Of a stretch of 64,000 nucleotides of DNA, positions 16,178-25,411 are shown piece after piece. This DNA comes from Chitinophagaceae bacterium (GTDB lineage: Bacteria; Bacteroidota; Bacteroidia; Chitinophagales; Chitinophagaceae). A program made the position numbers and the translations under genes. Location of the stretch: contig JAHBTJ010000010.1 in assembly GCA_019638595.1 (NCBI GenBank), forward strand, positions 1 through 64,000. The letters are read 5' to 3'. Under the pieces are notes generated by a model. That model made no database searches and had not been told where the DNA came from. It saw only the letters and a list, made by a program, of their open reading frames with translations. The first letter of the stretch is position 1. Every line of letters begins with the position of its first letter.

Positions 16178-19111
16178 TTAGTTTTTCCGGGCGACCGAAT
16201 GCGCTTTTTCAAACCTCAGCTCTTCCTTCAGGTAAAAGCCGGTATAGCTTTCCCTGCAATTGATCAACTCCTCAGGCGTTCCTTCAAACAGTATTTTCCC
16301 TCCTCCGTCACCACCTTCCGGCCCCAGGTCTATAATATGATCCGCCACTTTAATTACATCCAGGTTGTGTTCAATTACCAGTACCGTATTACCCCTGTCG
16401 GTCAGCTTATTCAGCACATCGAGCAGGTGCTGTATATCTTCAAAATGCAAACCTGTGGTAGGTTCGTCCAGTATGTAAAACGTTTTGCCGGTATCTTTTT
16501 TGGCAAGCTCGGTAGACAGCTTTACGCGTTGTGCTTCGCCGCCGCTGAGTGTAACGGCGTTTTGTCCCAGGGTTATATAACCAAGTCCCACCTCCTGCAG
16601 CACTTTTATTTTCCTGTACAGGTAAGGCACGTTCTGAAAAAATTCCACCGCATCGTCCACCGTCATGTCCAATACATCACTGATAGATTTCCCTTTGTAG
16701 CGGATCTCCAGCGTTTCGCGATTGTAACGTTTACCCTGGCACTTTTCGCAGGGCACATATACATCGGGCAAAAAATTCATTTCTATTACGCGCATTCCGC
16801 CGCCTTCGCATACTTCGCACCGCCCGCTTTTAACGTTAAATGAAAATCTGCCTGCATTGTAGCCACGGATCTTTGCTTCGGGAATATTGGCGAACAACTG
16901 GCGTATTTCTGTAAAAAAGCCGCAATAAGTAGCGGGATTGCTGCGGGGAGTTCGCCCGATAGGCGACTGGTCTATTTCAATTACTTTATCAATGTTCTCC
17001 AGCCCTTTAACGGAACCGTATTCCAGCGGTTGCATTTTTGAATGATAGGCATGCCTGCTTAATATGGGATATAATGTTTCATTGATCAGCGTAGATTTGC
17101 CGCTTCCGCTTACGCCGGTCACTACAATTAATTTACCCAGTGGAAATTTTACACTTACTTTTTGCAGGTTATTACCATTGGCGCCTTTTATTTCCAGGAA
17201 CTTCCCGTTTCCTTTTCTTCGTTCAACGGGAGTTCTTATCAGCCGGTGTCCGTTCAAATACGATGAGGTAAGCGTATCAAGCTTCAAAAGGTCGCCGGGC
17301 TTTCCCTGTGCCACTACCTTGCCGCCATGAAACCCGGCGCGGGGACCTATATCAATCAGGTAGTCGGCGGCTAACATAATATCTTTGTCGTGTTCTACTA
17401 CCAGCACACTGTTACCAATGTCACGGAGGTTTTTTAATGCAGTGATCAGCCGCTGGTTATCGCGCTGGTGCAAGCCAATGGAAGGCTCATCGAGTATATA
17501 GGTAATGCCCTGCAGTTGCGATCCTATTTGCGTTGCCAGCCGTATACGCTGCGATTCCCCACCGCTTAACGTACGCGAAGGACGGTTGAGCGTAAGATAC
17601 GTGAGCCCTACATCCAGCAAAAATCCCAGTCTTTCCCTTATTTCCTTTAAAACATCTTTGGCTATCGCTTTCTGCTTGTTGCTCAGGCGGTCTTCAATAT
17701 CAGAAAACCAGCTCATCAGAACATTCAGGTTTAGCTGGCTCAGCTCAGCAATATTTTTATTGTCTACTTTAAACCAAAGGCTTTCCTTTTTCAGGCGGGC
17801 GCCATTGCAGGATTCGCATGTTTTCAGCTCCATGAACTGCTCTACCCATTGTTGTATGCCCTCGCTGGTTCCACCGGCAAACCATCTTTTCAACTGGTTG
17901 ATAATACCTTCAAATTCCGTAGCATATATCCGGCTGCCGGCTTCCGCCGTATCAAAGCTCATTTCCGTTTCGCCGGCGCCTTCTTCATTGCCATACAATA
18001 AAAGATTCATGGCTTTTTGCGAAAGATCTTTTACAGGTTTATCCAGGTTGATCTTGTGCTTTTTTGCAAGCTGCTGTACCTGCTTAAAAATGTAAGCGTC
18101 TCTTTCTTCCCCCAGGGGAGCAATGCCTCCTTCGTTAATGCTAAGGCCGGCATTGGGGATGATGGCTTCCATGCTTACCTGGTATACCGACCCCAGCCCT
18201 TTACACACCGGGCAGGCGCCATAAGGCGAGTTAAAGGAAAAGCTGTTGGGTGACGGCTCCTCGTATGAAATGCCGGTGTCTTCGCACATCAGCGATTTTG
18301 AATACGATGCTTCCCCGGAGCCTGTCTTTTTGGAGCTGCTGTCTTCAGCAGGGCTTACAAATAAAAGATCTTTCCCCATTTTAGCAGCCTGCTGCACGCT
18401 CTGGCTTATTCTCACCCTGAATTCCTCTTCTACTTTCAACCGGTCTATTACCACTTCAATATCGTGTATCTTATACCGGTCTACCTGCATTTTAGCCGCC
18501 AGGTCTTTGACCTCTCCGTCTACGCGCACCTTTACATACCCTTTTTTGCGGATATCCTCAAACAATTCACGATAATGGCCTTTCCGCCCTCTTACCAGCG
18601 GAGCAAGAATGGAAATTTTTTGCCCTTTGAATCGTTTAAAAATATTCTGTACAATTTCTTCTTCGCTCCATTTCACCATTTGCTTACCGGTGTTGTACGA
18701 ATACGCCAGCCCTATCCTTGCGAACAAAAGGCGAAGGAAATCGTATACTTCGGTTACGGTGCCCACGGTAGAACGCGGGTTTTTATTGGTGGTTTTTTGC
18801 TCAATAGAGATGACAGGCGACAACCCGGTGATTTTATCCACATCCGGGCGCTCCATATCCCCGATGAACTGGCGTGCGTATGCGCCAAAAGTTTCCATAT
18901 ACCGGCGCTGTCCTTCGGCATAAATGGTATCAAAAGCCAGCGATGACTTGCCGCTGCCACTGATGCCCGTTATAACTACCAACTGATTTTTAGGAATATG
19001 AATGTCAAGATTCTTCAGGTTATGTACCCTTGCGCCTATTACTTCTATCTGCTCACCATCGGCGGGTATTTCGGAAACTGCCGAAGTGCCGGTTTGTTTT
19101 GCTTTAGCCAT
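16178..19111 (-). CDS. uvrA: Excinuclease ABC subunit A
   Basis: Damage recognition in nucleotide excision repair. About 977 aa with two ABC modules: Walker A GISGSGKSS in the N-terminal half and GVSGSGKST in the C-terminal half, LSGGESQR and LSGGEAQR signatures, and CxxC zinc modules (CPVCKGLGS, CESCNGARL, CEVCEGGG...CEKCQGKRY). I chose ATG 19111 (MAKAKQTG). The longer reading starts with TTG 19123, but that codon lies inside a -7 promoter box, so it is unlikely to be in the mRNA. Confidence 0.96.
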   Translation of the reverse strand: MAKAKQTGTSAVSEIPADGEQIEVIGARVHNLKNLDIHIPKNQLVVITGISGSGKSSLAFDTIYAEGQRRYMETFGAYARQFIGDMERPDVDKITGLSPVISIEQKTTNKNPRSTVGTVTEVYDFLRLLFARIGLAYSYNTGKQMVKWSEEEIVQNIFKRFKGQKISILAPLVRGRKGHYRELFEDIRKKGYVKVRVDGEVKDLAAKMQVDRYKIHDIEVVIDRLKVEEEFRVRISQSVQQAAKMGKDLLFVSPAEDSSSKKTGSGEASYSKSLMCEDTGISYEEPSPNSFSFNSPYGACPVCKGLGSVYQVSMEAIIPNAGLSINEGGIAPLGEERDAYIFKQVQQLAKKHKINLDKPVKDLSQKAMNLLLYGNEEGAGETEMSFDTAEAGSRIYATEFEGIINQLKRWFAGGTSEGIQQWVEQFMELKTCESCNGARLKKESLWFKVDNKNIAELSQLNLNVLMSWFSDIEDRLSNKQKAIAKDVLKEIRERLGFLLDVGLTYLTLNRPSRTLSGGESQRIRLATQIGSQLQGITYILDEPSIGLHQRDNQRLITALKNLRDIGNSVLVVEHDKDIMLAADYLIDIGPRAGFHGGKVVAQGKPGDLLKLDTLTSSYLNGHRLIRTPVERRKGNGKFLEIKGANGNNLQKVSVKFPLGKLIVVTGVSGSGKSTLINETLYPILSRHAYHSKMQPLEYGSVKGLENIDKVIEIDQSPIGRTPRSNPATYCGFFTEIRQLFANIPEAKIRGYNAGRFSFNVKSGRCEVCEGGGMRVIEMNFLPDVYVPCEKCQGKRYNRETLEIRYKGKSISDVLDMTVDDAVEFFQNVPYLYRKIKVLQEVGLGYITLGQNAVTLSGGEAQRVKLSTELAKKDTGKTFYILDEPTTGLHFEDIQHLLDVLNKLTDRGNTVLVIEHNLDVIKVADHIIDLGPEGGDGGGKILFEGTPEELINCRESYTGFYLKEELRFEKAHSVARKN

Positions 19112-19120
19112 AAAATATAG

Positions 19121-19128
19121 CAAATATA
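19121..19128 (-). promoter_or_regulatory. -7 box for uvrA, decides the start codon
   Basis: Minus-strand TATATTTG ends only 9 bases before ATG 19111. Transcription would begin almost at the start codon, giving a nearly leaderless mRNA and excluding the upstream TTG. Confidence 0.5.
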
Positions 19129-19145
19129 CTAAGAATTATAGCAAA

Positions 19146-19265
19146 ATGCAGGTTTCAGGTTTGTGGTTTAGTTCCCAAACTATAAACTACAAACAAAAAA
19201 CCAGGACATGACACTGATTGCTCACAGCCCATAGCTGATTGCTCACACCTGCAACTTGTTCACCT
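19146..19265. repeat. Modular intergenic repeat, copy 2
   Basis: Contains CAGGTTTCAGGTTTGTGG, then AAACTATAAACTACAAAC and AAAAAACC, then CAGCCCATAGCTGATTGC and CACCTGCAACTTG. The same modules occur at 48771-48945 and 55043-55163. It lies between the divergent uvrA and the 19380 gene. Confidence 0.75.
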
Positions 19266-19379
19266 GTTGTGGAAAAAATAATGTGTAAGTAATACAGCCT
19301 TAACCGATATTTAATTTAAAATATGCAGGACAATAAAAAAATCATTCGTTCGTCTAATAACTATTATTCTTAAGATCCA

Positions 19380-20264
19380 ATGGAAGAAACCCGTGAAATA
19401 TCTGCCTTAATGCACCTGATTGACGACCCTGACAGGGAGGTGTTCGATACCGTTAGCAACAGGATCGTAAGTTATGGCAAGCATATTATTCCCAACCTGG
19501 AGCAACTTTGGGAAAATACGCCTGATGAAACTGTTCAGGAAAAAATAGAGCTTCTTATTCACCGGCTGCATTTCCAGGATCTGCAGGCGGATATGAGCCA
19601 TTACGTACAGGCCGGTTGCGCCGATTTAATGGAAGGACTGCTGCTGGTGGCGCGTTACCAGTACCCCGACCTGGTGAACAATACGGTGCTGCAGGAAATT
19701 GACAGGATAAGGAAAAATATATGGCTGGAGATGAGCAGCTACCTTACAGCGCTGGAACAGGTTAATGTTATTAACCGTATTTTCTTTTCCTATCACAAAT
19801 ACAAAGGGGTAGAAATAAGCTATCAGCATCCTGAAGAATTTTTGATAAACAAGATGGTTGAAACCAGGCGCGGCAATGCCATACTGGGCGGGGTTGTTTA
19901 CCAGCATCTTTGTCAGTTGCTGGATATTCCCGTAAAAGTGATCCGCATTCCAAGGCAGTACCTCCTGGCTTATTTTGATACTTCGTACGAATATTTTAAT
20001 CCCCAAAAAGAAGACAAAAGCATACATTTTTATATTGACCCCATGAACGGGAATATATATACGCATAAGGATGTTGAAAACTATTTTTCAAAAATAGCCG
20101 TGCCGGTTACCCAGTCTTATTTTAAACCAATGCCCCATGGCGCTATTATGCGGTTTTTGCTGGAAGAATTTGCAAAATGTTTTGACAACGACGCCAACCG
20201 CTATAAGCATAACGAGTTGTTGATACTATCTTCTATTGCCGGGTCGGGCAAAAAGCAGTCATGA
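19380..20264 (+). CDS. SirB1/transglutaminase-core-2-like protein
   Basis: 294 aa, cytosolic. The N-terminal part (1-100) is helical with HEAT-like character (DREVFDTVSNRIVSYGKHI). The rest resembles the Transglut_core2 domain of SirB1/YchA proteins: FFSYHKYKGVEISYQHPEEF, then LINKMVETRRGNAILGGVVY, then LLDIPVKVIRIPRQYLLAYF. As in SirB1, a transglutaminase Cys/His pair is not evident, so catalysis is doubtful. It overlaps the next gene by 4 bases (ATGA), so they are co-translated. Confidence 0.75.
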   Translation: MEETREISALMHLIDDPDREVFDTVSNRIVSYGKHIIPNLEQLWENTPDETVQEKIELLIHRLHFQDLQADMSHYVQAGCADLMEGLLLVARYQYPDLVNNTVLQEIDRIRKNIWLEMSSYLTALEQVNVINRIFFSYHKYKGVEISYQHPEEFLINKMVETRRGNAILGGVVYQHLCQLLDIPVKVIRIPRQYLLAYFDTSYEYFNPQKEDKSIHFYIDPMNGNIYTHKDVENYFSKIAVPVTQSYFKPMPHGAIMRFLLEEFAKCFDNDANRYKHNELLILSSIAGSGKKQS

Positions 20265-20665
20265 AACGCAGACGCATCTACCTGTTGCCGGCTGTTGTTT
20301 TATCAGCATTGCTGATTTGGTATGCTGCCGGAACGACTTCATCCAACAATGATCAAAAGGTATTGCCTGCCACCGGCGATGTTTCCTTTAACCGGCGGCT
20401 GAAGCCTGTTATTTATACAAAGCACGCCCGTTGCCGCATGGATTGCCGCCGGATAGACGAAGCGGAAGTAACAGATATACTGTATAATGGCGTTATTAAT
20501 TACAGCAAAAGCAACCTGCACGGGAAGCCGGATCCTACATACGCGCTGGAAGGAATAACACGCGATAAGCAGCGCGTTCGTATTATTTTTGCACCTTCAA
20601 AAAAAGGGATGGTAGTAATTACCTGTATAGATATGGATGAGGAATGGACCTGTGACTGCCGGTAA
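20261..20665 (+). CDS. Membrane-anchored DUF4258-like protein
   Basis: 134 aa: one N-terminal membrane segment (about 5-24, possibly an uncleaved signal anchor) and a small alpha/beta domain (50-134). The pattern YTKHARCRMDCRRIDEAEV...GVINYSKS...YALEGITRDKQRVRIIF fits DUF4258, a fold seen in small nuclease/toxin-like proteins. Four to five cysteines (Cys-x3-Cys, final CDCR) suggest disulfides or metal binding outside the cytoplasm. The ATGA overlap with the upstream gene indicates one operon. Confidence 0.7.
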   Translation: MKRRRIYLLPAVVLSALLIWYAAGTTSSNNDQKVLPATGDVSFNRRLKPVIYTKHARCRMDCRRIDEAEVTDILYNGVINYSKSNLHGKPDPTYALEGITRDKQRVRIIFAPSKKGMVVITCIDMDEEWTCDCR

Positions 20666-20688
20666 AATAAAGGTTTTAATTTTTTAAA

Positions 20689-21456
20689 ATGAAAGGTTTG
20701 GTCAAGCCGGTTTTATGGCTATATAACGTATACGCTACTTTGTTGTTTGTAGCGCTGATGCTGATCGTATTTCCTTTGGTTATTGCCGCTTCTTTTTTGG
20801 GAAATATAAAAGGAGGGAATCTTATTTACAGGATATGTATGGTATGGGCGGATGTGTGGTTTCCGCTGGTGGGTATTGTGCACAGGAATTTTTATGAAGC
20901 CCCGCACGACCGGAAGCGTGCATACATATTCGTTACCAATCATATTTCCTTTCTCGATGCGGCGATTATTGTAAAAGCATACCGGCAGCCTGTACGGGCA
21001 TTGGGCAGGAAGGAAACGGCTGCCATACCTGTGTTTGGATATATTTACCGGAAAGCGATTGTAACCGTTGACCGGTCCAGCGCGGCAGACCGCTCTAATA
21101 GTGTACGGATATTAAAATCCATTTTAAAAAAGGGGATTTCAATATTGATCTTCCCGGAAGGGACATTTAATGAAACGGGTAACGCGCTGAAGTCGTTTTA
21201 TGATGGCGCATTCCGGATCGCGATTGAAACTCAAACGCCCATCAAACCGGTATTATTCCTCGACGCTTTCAGCAGGATGCCTTACACCGGTTTTTTTACG
21301 CTTACACCGGGAAAAAGCAGGGCGGTATACCTGGACGAAATACCCGTTGAGGGATTGACTATGGAGGACATTGAATGGCTGAAGCAGAAAGTATATGGCA
21401 TAATGGAACAAAAGCTGCACGTGTATAATGCCAACTGGATAAAACCAAAAGGGTAA
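20689..21456 (+). CDS. plsC: 1-acyl-sn-glycerol-3-phosphate acyltransferase
   Basis: Transfers an acyl chain to lysophosphatidic acid in phospholipid synthesis. 255 aa: an N-terminal membrane helix (about 10-38) and the acyltransferase domain. Motif I is HX4D, His85-Asp90 in NHISFLD. Motif III is FPEGT at 155-159, and a proline-bearing motif IV is TPIKPVLFLD. Complete for the PlsC family; a related lysophospholipid acyltransferase is the alternative. It follows the DUF4258-like gene by 23 bases and probably ends the same operon. Confidence 0.9.
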   Translation: MKGLVKPVLWLYNVYATLLFVALMLIVFPLVIAASFLGNIKGGNLIYRICMVWADVWFPLVGIVHRNFYEAPHDRKRAYIFVTNHISFLDAAIIVKAYRQPVRALGRKETAAIPVFGYIYRKAIVTVDRSSAADRSNSVRILKSILKKGISILIFPEGTFNETGNALKSFYDGAFRIAIETQTPIKPVLFLDAFSRMPYTGFFTLTPGKSRAVYLDEIPVEGLTMEDIEWLKQKVYGIMEQKLHVYNANWIKPKG

Positions 21457-21482
21457 AATTGCGTTGTTAAAATCTTCCCTGC

Positions 21483-22445
21483 TCAGCGGGTAGCTGCATG
21501 AGTAAAACTAAAAATCCGCGCGGGGTTATCAATAAAAACAGCATTGAAATAATTATTCAGGCCCCTTTTGTTTAACTCGCTTACAAAAGTGGTAAGCAAA
21601 TAATCAAGCCCGGGATGGCCGCCATACGACTTCCAGTAAGTATTGCGGGCGGCGTCCATGCCTGCGGTGATCTGCCCTGGATAAAGCGGTAACAGTTTTT
21701 CAAGCAGTGTATAGGTCCAGTTCTCTTCTTCTTTTTTCCAGCGAAATGCGCTGTCATATTCAACACTCACACCTGTCTGCATCAGTTCATGGTGATACCC
21801 GATATCCCTGTTCCGGTCTACATGCGATAGTACTATATGATTGAGATCTGCACCGAGCTTTTCAAATAATACTGCCTGTGCAAGCGCGTGCCTGCCGTAA
21901 TTGGTATGTGTCAGGATAGGTGCGCCCGTTGCCCGGTGCGCATTTACCACCGCGCGGAATATCTTTTCCTGGTGGGGTGTAAAAGGCTCATCGCCTGTAG
22001 CCAGCTTAATTAAGCCGGCTTTATACGGGGTACGTTCAACCAGTGGCCCGTTGTAATCATATTTGTCTATCCCGGCAGTGATGTCTTCTATAAATAACCG
22101 CGCCAGCTCATCTTCGGTATAATGATAGCGCCAGTGATTGGCAGGATAATATATTTCGAGATGAATGCCTGTTGGAATGATGAAATGAATGCCTGTTCTT
22201 TCAGAAATTGCTGCGGACTTTATAACATTTCTGCCTGCATTGCAGGGCATGGTATCTACCATAACAGAACAACCCAATTGCTTAAGTACATTTAATTCGG
22301 CTATGATCTTTTCCACATCGTTCAGTAAAAAGACCGGGTTGCCAAGCGTGGGATAGCTTTCTTCTATTACTATATGTTCGTGCGAATATATTATTCCTGT
22401 TCCGGAGGAGCTGATATCTTTTAATATCGTTCTTATAAAGCTCAT
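21483..22445 (-). CDS. Phosphotriesterase-family hydrolase
   Basis: 320 aa metal-dependent amidohydrolase-type barrel. HEH near residue 23 supplies the first two metal histidines. GLIKLAT (about 135-141) supplies the bridging lysine. THTN and SHVDR supply the later histidines, and GMDAAR the catalytic aspartate. Family members act as lactonases or sugar-derived hydrolases more often than as true phosphotriesterases. Its start lies 1 base after the stop of the FAD oxidoreductase gene, so the two are translationally coupled and probably act on the same compound. Confidence 0.82.
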   Translation of the reverse strand: MSFIRTILKDISSSGTGIIYSHEHIVIEESYPTLGNPVFLLNDVEKIIAELNVLKQLGCSVMVDTMPCNAGRNVIKSAAISERTGIHFIIPTGIHLEIYYPANHWRYHYTEDELARLFIEDITAGIDKYDYNGPLVERTPYKAGLIKLATGDEPFTPHQEKIFRAVVNAHRATGAPILTHTNYGRHALAQAVLFEKLGADLNHIVLSHVDRNRDIGYHHELMQTGVSVEYDSAFRWKKEEENWTYTLLEKLLPLYPGQITAGMDAARNTYWKSYGGHPGLDYLLTTFVSELNKRGLNNYFNAVFIDNPARIFSFTHAATR

Positions 22446-22446
22446 T

Positions 22447-23796
22447 TTAGCCCAGGTTTAAATTCCACTCATGTTTACCGGTGAATGCTTTTTTCGCAGG
22501 CTCTTCCAGTATGCAACCCAGCCTGTGTAATGCCTCCCTTAAGGTTGTTATATGGAGGTTTGCCGCGCTCTCATCTTTTTCAATAGATTGTACGGCAGCC
22601 ATTCCCGCCGCGGTACCCATGCTCATGGTTTGCGCCATTGACCGGCAGGAAGCATGCGCGTCGTGCGTAGCGGAAAAACAGCGGCCTACCACCCACACGG
22701 TATCCGCGGCTTTAGGCACAATCGTTCCGTAGGGCACACCGTATATGCCTCCATGAGGGATGTATTGCCACACGGTTTCGGTTTCCCCGTCTTTGCCCTG
22801 CCGGTGGTCTTCAATAGGCGCGCCGCACAAAAAGATCGTATCACCGGGTATTTTTGCCGCCATACATTCTTCTTTGGTTAAGCGGTGCCTGCCGTATACA
22901 CGCCTTGTTTCTCTTACGCCTATCTGGTTCGACAGGCCTATGATCTTGGCATGGGCATAACCCGGAACTTCCTGCCTGAAAAATTGTTCAAACACAAATG
23001 CCTGCCTCCTTCCTTCTATTTCGGCCCCGGTAAGCCCGGCAGCGCTCAAAGCGCTTAAGCCGCCCACTTTTACCGCAACGGTTGAAATACATTTTTCTAT
23101 ATTCATCGCATGCGCCGATCCTTCTTTACGTGGTAAGGGATGAGTTGTTTTCATCATGATATCCATCAACGCTTTTTTGCCCCCGGCCTTTTCATATTCA
23201 TCCAGCTCTACGTTGGCCATGCGAAAAGTGGTGGTCATACTCTGGGCCGGTTCCCGTTCACCCGCTATTTCATATTCAAAACCTGCCAGGTGACAAAAGT
23301 CCGCATCGCCGGAGGCGTCTATTACCCTTTGAGCTGTTATGCTCCAAAACCCCGCCTTATTCCAGAAAATACATTCATATAACCCGGCGGTTGTTCTATT
23401 CACATCAATGAGTGTGGTATGGAGCAAAACATCCACCCCTGCCGCTATTAACAGCTCGTCCCATACCTGCTTCAGGCGTTCGGGGTTATAGTTTACACCG
23501 GTGCCTGCCCCGTAAGTATTAGGGCGTAAAAAGATCTCTCCATACCCGTCGAGCCTGTTTACCACCTGGTCGGGTAACCCGCCTACAATTTTTTTAGGAG
23601 TTTCGCCGGGAGTAAAAAAACCATAAAAGGTATCCAGCATTTGTGTGGAGGTACCTCCGAAAAATCCATATCGCTCTATCAATAAAACTTTATATTTTTT
23701 AGACGATGCAGCAGCCAGGGCGGCCAGGCATCCTGCCGATCCCGCACCTATAACAAGGATATCGGTCTGCTCCATTTTCTTTAAATTCTTATACAT
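22447..23796 (-). CDS. FAD-dependent oxidoreductase (FAD_oxidored family)
   Basis: About 449 aa. The dinucleotide-binding motif GAGSAGCLAAL sits near the N-terminus, followed by the family signature FGGTSTQ around residue 45. Such proteins (PF12831) occur in catabolic clusters of Bacteroidota and oxidise sugar- or acid-like substrates, usually uncertain. Several starts are possible: TTG 23814, ATG 23796 and ATG 23775; I prefer an ATG. There is no signal peptide. It is coupled to the downstream phosphotriesterase-like gene. Confidence 0.82.
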   Translation of the reverse strand: MYKNLKKMEQTDILVIGAGSAGCLAALAAASSKKYKVLLIERYGFFGGTSTQMLDTFYGFFTPGETPKKIVGGLPDQVVNRLDGYGEIFLRPNTYGAGTGVNYNPERLKQVWDELLIAAGVDVLLHTTLIDVNRTTAGLYECIFWNKAGFWSITAQRVIDASGDADFCHLAGFEYEIAGEREPAQSMTTTFRMANVELDEYEKAGGKKALMDIMMKTTHPLPRKEGSAHAMNIEKCISTVAVKVGGLSALSAAGLTGAEIEGRRQAFVFEQFFRQEVPGYAHAKIIGLSNQIGVRETRRVYGRHRLTKEECMAAKIPGDTIFLCGAPIEDHRQGKDGETETVWQYIPHGGIYGVPYGTIVPKAADTVWVVGRCFSATHDAHASCRSMAQTMSMGTAAGMAAVQSIEKDESAANLHITTLREALHRLGCILEEPAKKAFTGKHEWNLNLG

Positions 23797-23870
23797 GACA
23801 GTTTTGTTAAACAAGCCGGCGGATCACAGGTCAGCGCAATGGTATTATTGTTAAATATATAATAATACAA

Positions 23871-24131
23871 CTATTCATTGAAAAGCCGGTCGTGAATATC
23901 TCCCAGATCCTGTTCCAGCATTTTGGTAAAGCGGCTGAAGTCGGCATCATTACCCCTGATCTTTGCCAGGTTCTGCAGATCTGAAATTCTTTCGTAATCA
24001 AAAGACGTATCGAAAAGCAGGGCGCGTTGTTCAAGATCCGAAATATAATTACCAGGCTGAAGGGTTTTATAGGTCATGTCCATTTTAGACAGTTCCCCGG
24101 CAGTAGGATGAAAGTCGAATATAGTTTCCAT
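23871..24131 (-). CDS. Small soluble protein of unknown function
   Basis: 86 aa, acidic, helical, no signal peptide (opens METIFDFHPTAGELSK). No family recognised. Support is modest: ATG start, typical amino-acid composition, and position in an otherwise empty gap, divergent from the serine hydrolase. It could share a transcript with the FAD oxidoreductase 75 bases downstream. Confidence 0.5.
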   Translation of the reverse strand: METIFDFHPTAGELSKMDMTYKTLQPGNYISDLEQRALLFDTSFDYERISDLQNLAKIRGNDADFSRFTKMLEQDLGDIHDRLFNE

Positions 24132-24210
24132 TACGAAATAACTGTTTTTAAAATGTCCCGCATTGTTGTAAAATTCAGCATTCTGTTCAAATTTAATTAT
24201 AACAAAAGTA

Positions 24211-24218
24211 TATTTTTG
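24211..24218 (+). promoter_or_regulatory. -7 box for the serine hydrolase
   Basis: TATTTTTG matches TANNTTTG 19 bases before ATG 24237. This supports that start over longer in-frame readings that begin inside the divergent gene. Confidence 0.45.
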
Positions 24219-24236
24219 AGTAAATCATTGGGGGCT

Positions 24237-25388
24237 ATGTATTCTTTTAAAATCTGTAAAGCGGTTATACTTACCTTTTTTATTGCTGTTATTTCAGGTT
24301 ACCAGGCGTCTGCGCAAAAAGGTAAGATTAAAAAAGAAATCAAAGCCCTGGTGAAGCAGTACAGCGCTGCCGGGCTGTCGGTTGCTGTAGTAAAAAACAA
24401 TAAGCTGGTATACAACCGGTCTTTCGGCTACAGCAATATGGAGGAAAAGAAAAAGCTGGAGAATAAAAATATTTTCCGCATCGCTTCTATTTCCAAATCA
24501 TTTTCCGCAACAGCTATTATGCAACTGGCGGAAGCAGGCAGGTTGTCGCTGGATGATGATTTTAGTAAGCTGGTTGGCTTTACCGTTCGTAATCCTGCTT
24601 TTCCTGATGATGTGATTACATTGCGCATGGTGCTTTCCCACACTTCCAGCATTAACGACAGCCAGGGATATTTTACGCTGGACGTTATCAATCCTGAAAA
24701 AAATACCGGCTGGGCCGGCTGTTACAGCGATTACCGTCCCGGCGCCGGTTACAGGTATTGCAATCTTAATTTTAATATGGTGGGAACCGTTATTGAACGT
24801 ATAGGTGGCGAACGCTTCGACCAGTACATCCTGCATCATATTTTGCAACCCCTGCATTTGTATGGAGGGTATTGTGTGGATTCGCTGGATCAATCGTTGT
24901 TTACCACATTGTATGAGTACGACAGCGCTACCCAGAAACTAATGGCAGCGCCTACTGCGTATCATCCCCGTCGCGAAGAGATACGTAATTATGTGCAGGG
25001 ATACAGCACGCCCATATTTTCGCCCACGGGGGGAATGAAGATATCGGCGCACGATTTAGCCCAGTATATGATGATGCATATGAATATGGGTGAATACAAC
25101 GGTACACGTATTATAAGCGAACAAAGTGCCATCACCATGCAAACACCCTTATCAAAAAAAGAAAACTACGGGCTGGCGCTATGGGTTACGGATACATTTA
25201 TTCCGGGCAAAACGCTGGTTGGGCATACCGGCTCCGCGTACGGATTGTACAGCGCCATGTTTTTTAGTGCGCAGGAAAAATTCGGATTGGTATTGATCAC
25301 TAACGGATGTAATGTTGAATCTGAAAACGGCTGGAACCCGTTGCTGAAGTCCGCCGCACAGGTATTATATAGTCGCTTAATAAAGTAA
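24237..25388 (+). CDS. Secreted serine beta-lactamase-like hydrolase (class C/DD-peptidase fold)
   Basis: 383 aa with a signal peptide (1-27, ending ASAQ). Active-site motifs of the beta-lactamase/D-Ala-D-Ala peptidase superfamily are present: Ser84-x-x-Lys87 (SISK), Tyr174-x-Asn176 (YCN) and the third-box HTGS near residue 332. Members are esterases, peptidases or beta-lactamase-like enzymes; true resistance activity cannot be assumed. An in-frame reading continues upstream to 24027 but lacks support, so ATG 24237 with an adjacent -7 box is chosen. Confidence 0.85.
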   Translation: MYSFKICKAVILTFFIAVISGYQASAQKGKIKKEIKALVKQYSAAGLSVAVVKNNKLVYNRSFGYSNMEEKKKLENKNIFRIASISKSFSATAIMQLAEAGRLSLDDDFSKLVGFTVRNPAFPDDVITLRMVLSHTSSINDSQGYFTLDVINPEKNTGWAGCYSDYRPGAGYRYCNLNFNMVGTVIERIGGERFDQYILHHILQPLHLYGGYCVDSLDQSLFTTLYEYDSATQKLMAAPTAYHPRREEIRNYVQGYSTPIFSPTGGMKISAHDLAQYMMMHMNMGEYNGTRIISEQSAITMQTPLSKKENYGLALWVTDTFIPGKTLVGHTGSAYGLYSAMFFSAQEKFGLVLITNGCNVESENGWNPLLKSAAQVLYSRLIK

Positions 25389-25411
25389 CGATCGTAACAT
25401 TCGCTGCTTTT

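Noticed and set aside
24237-25388. Serine hydrolase as an antibiotic-resistance beta-lactamase
   Set aside because: The motifs fit the broad superfamily only; the sequence does not show a recognised resistance subgroup.
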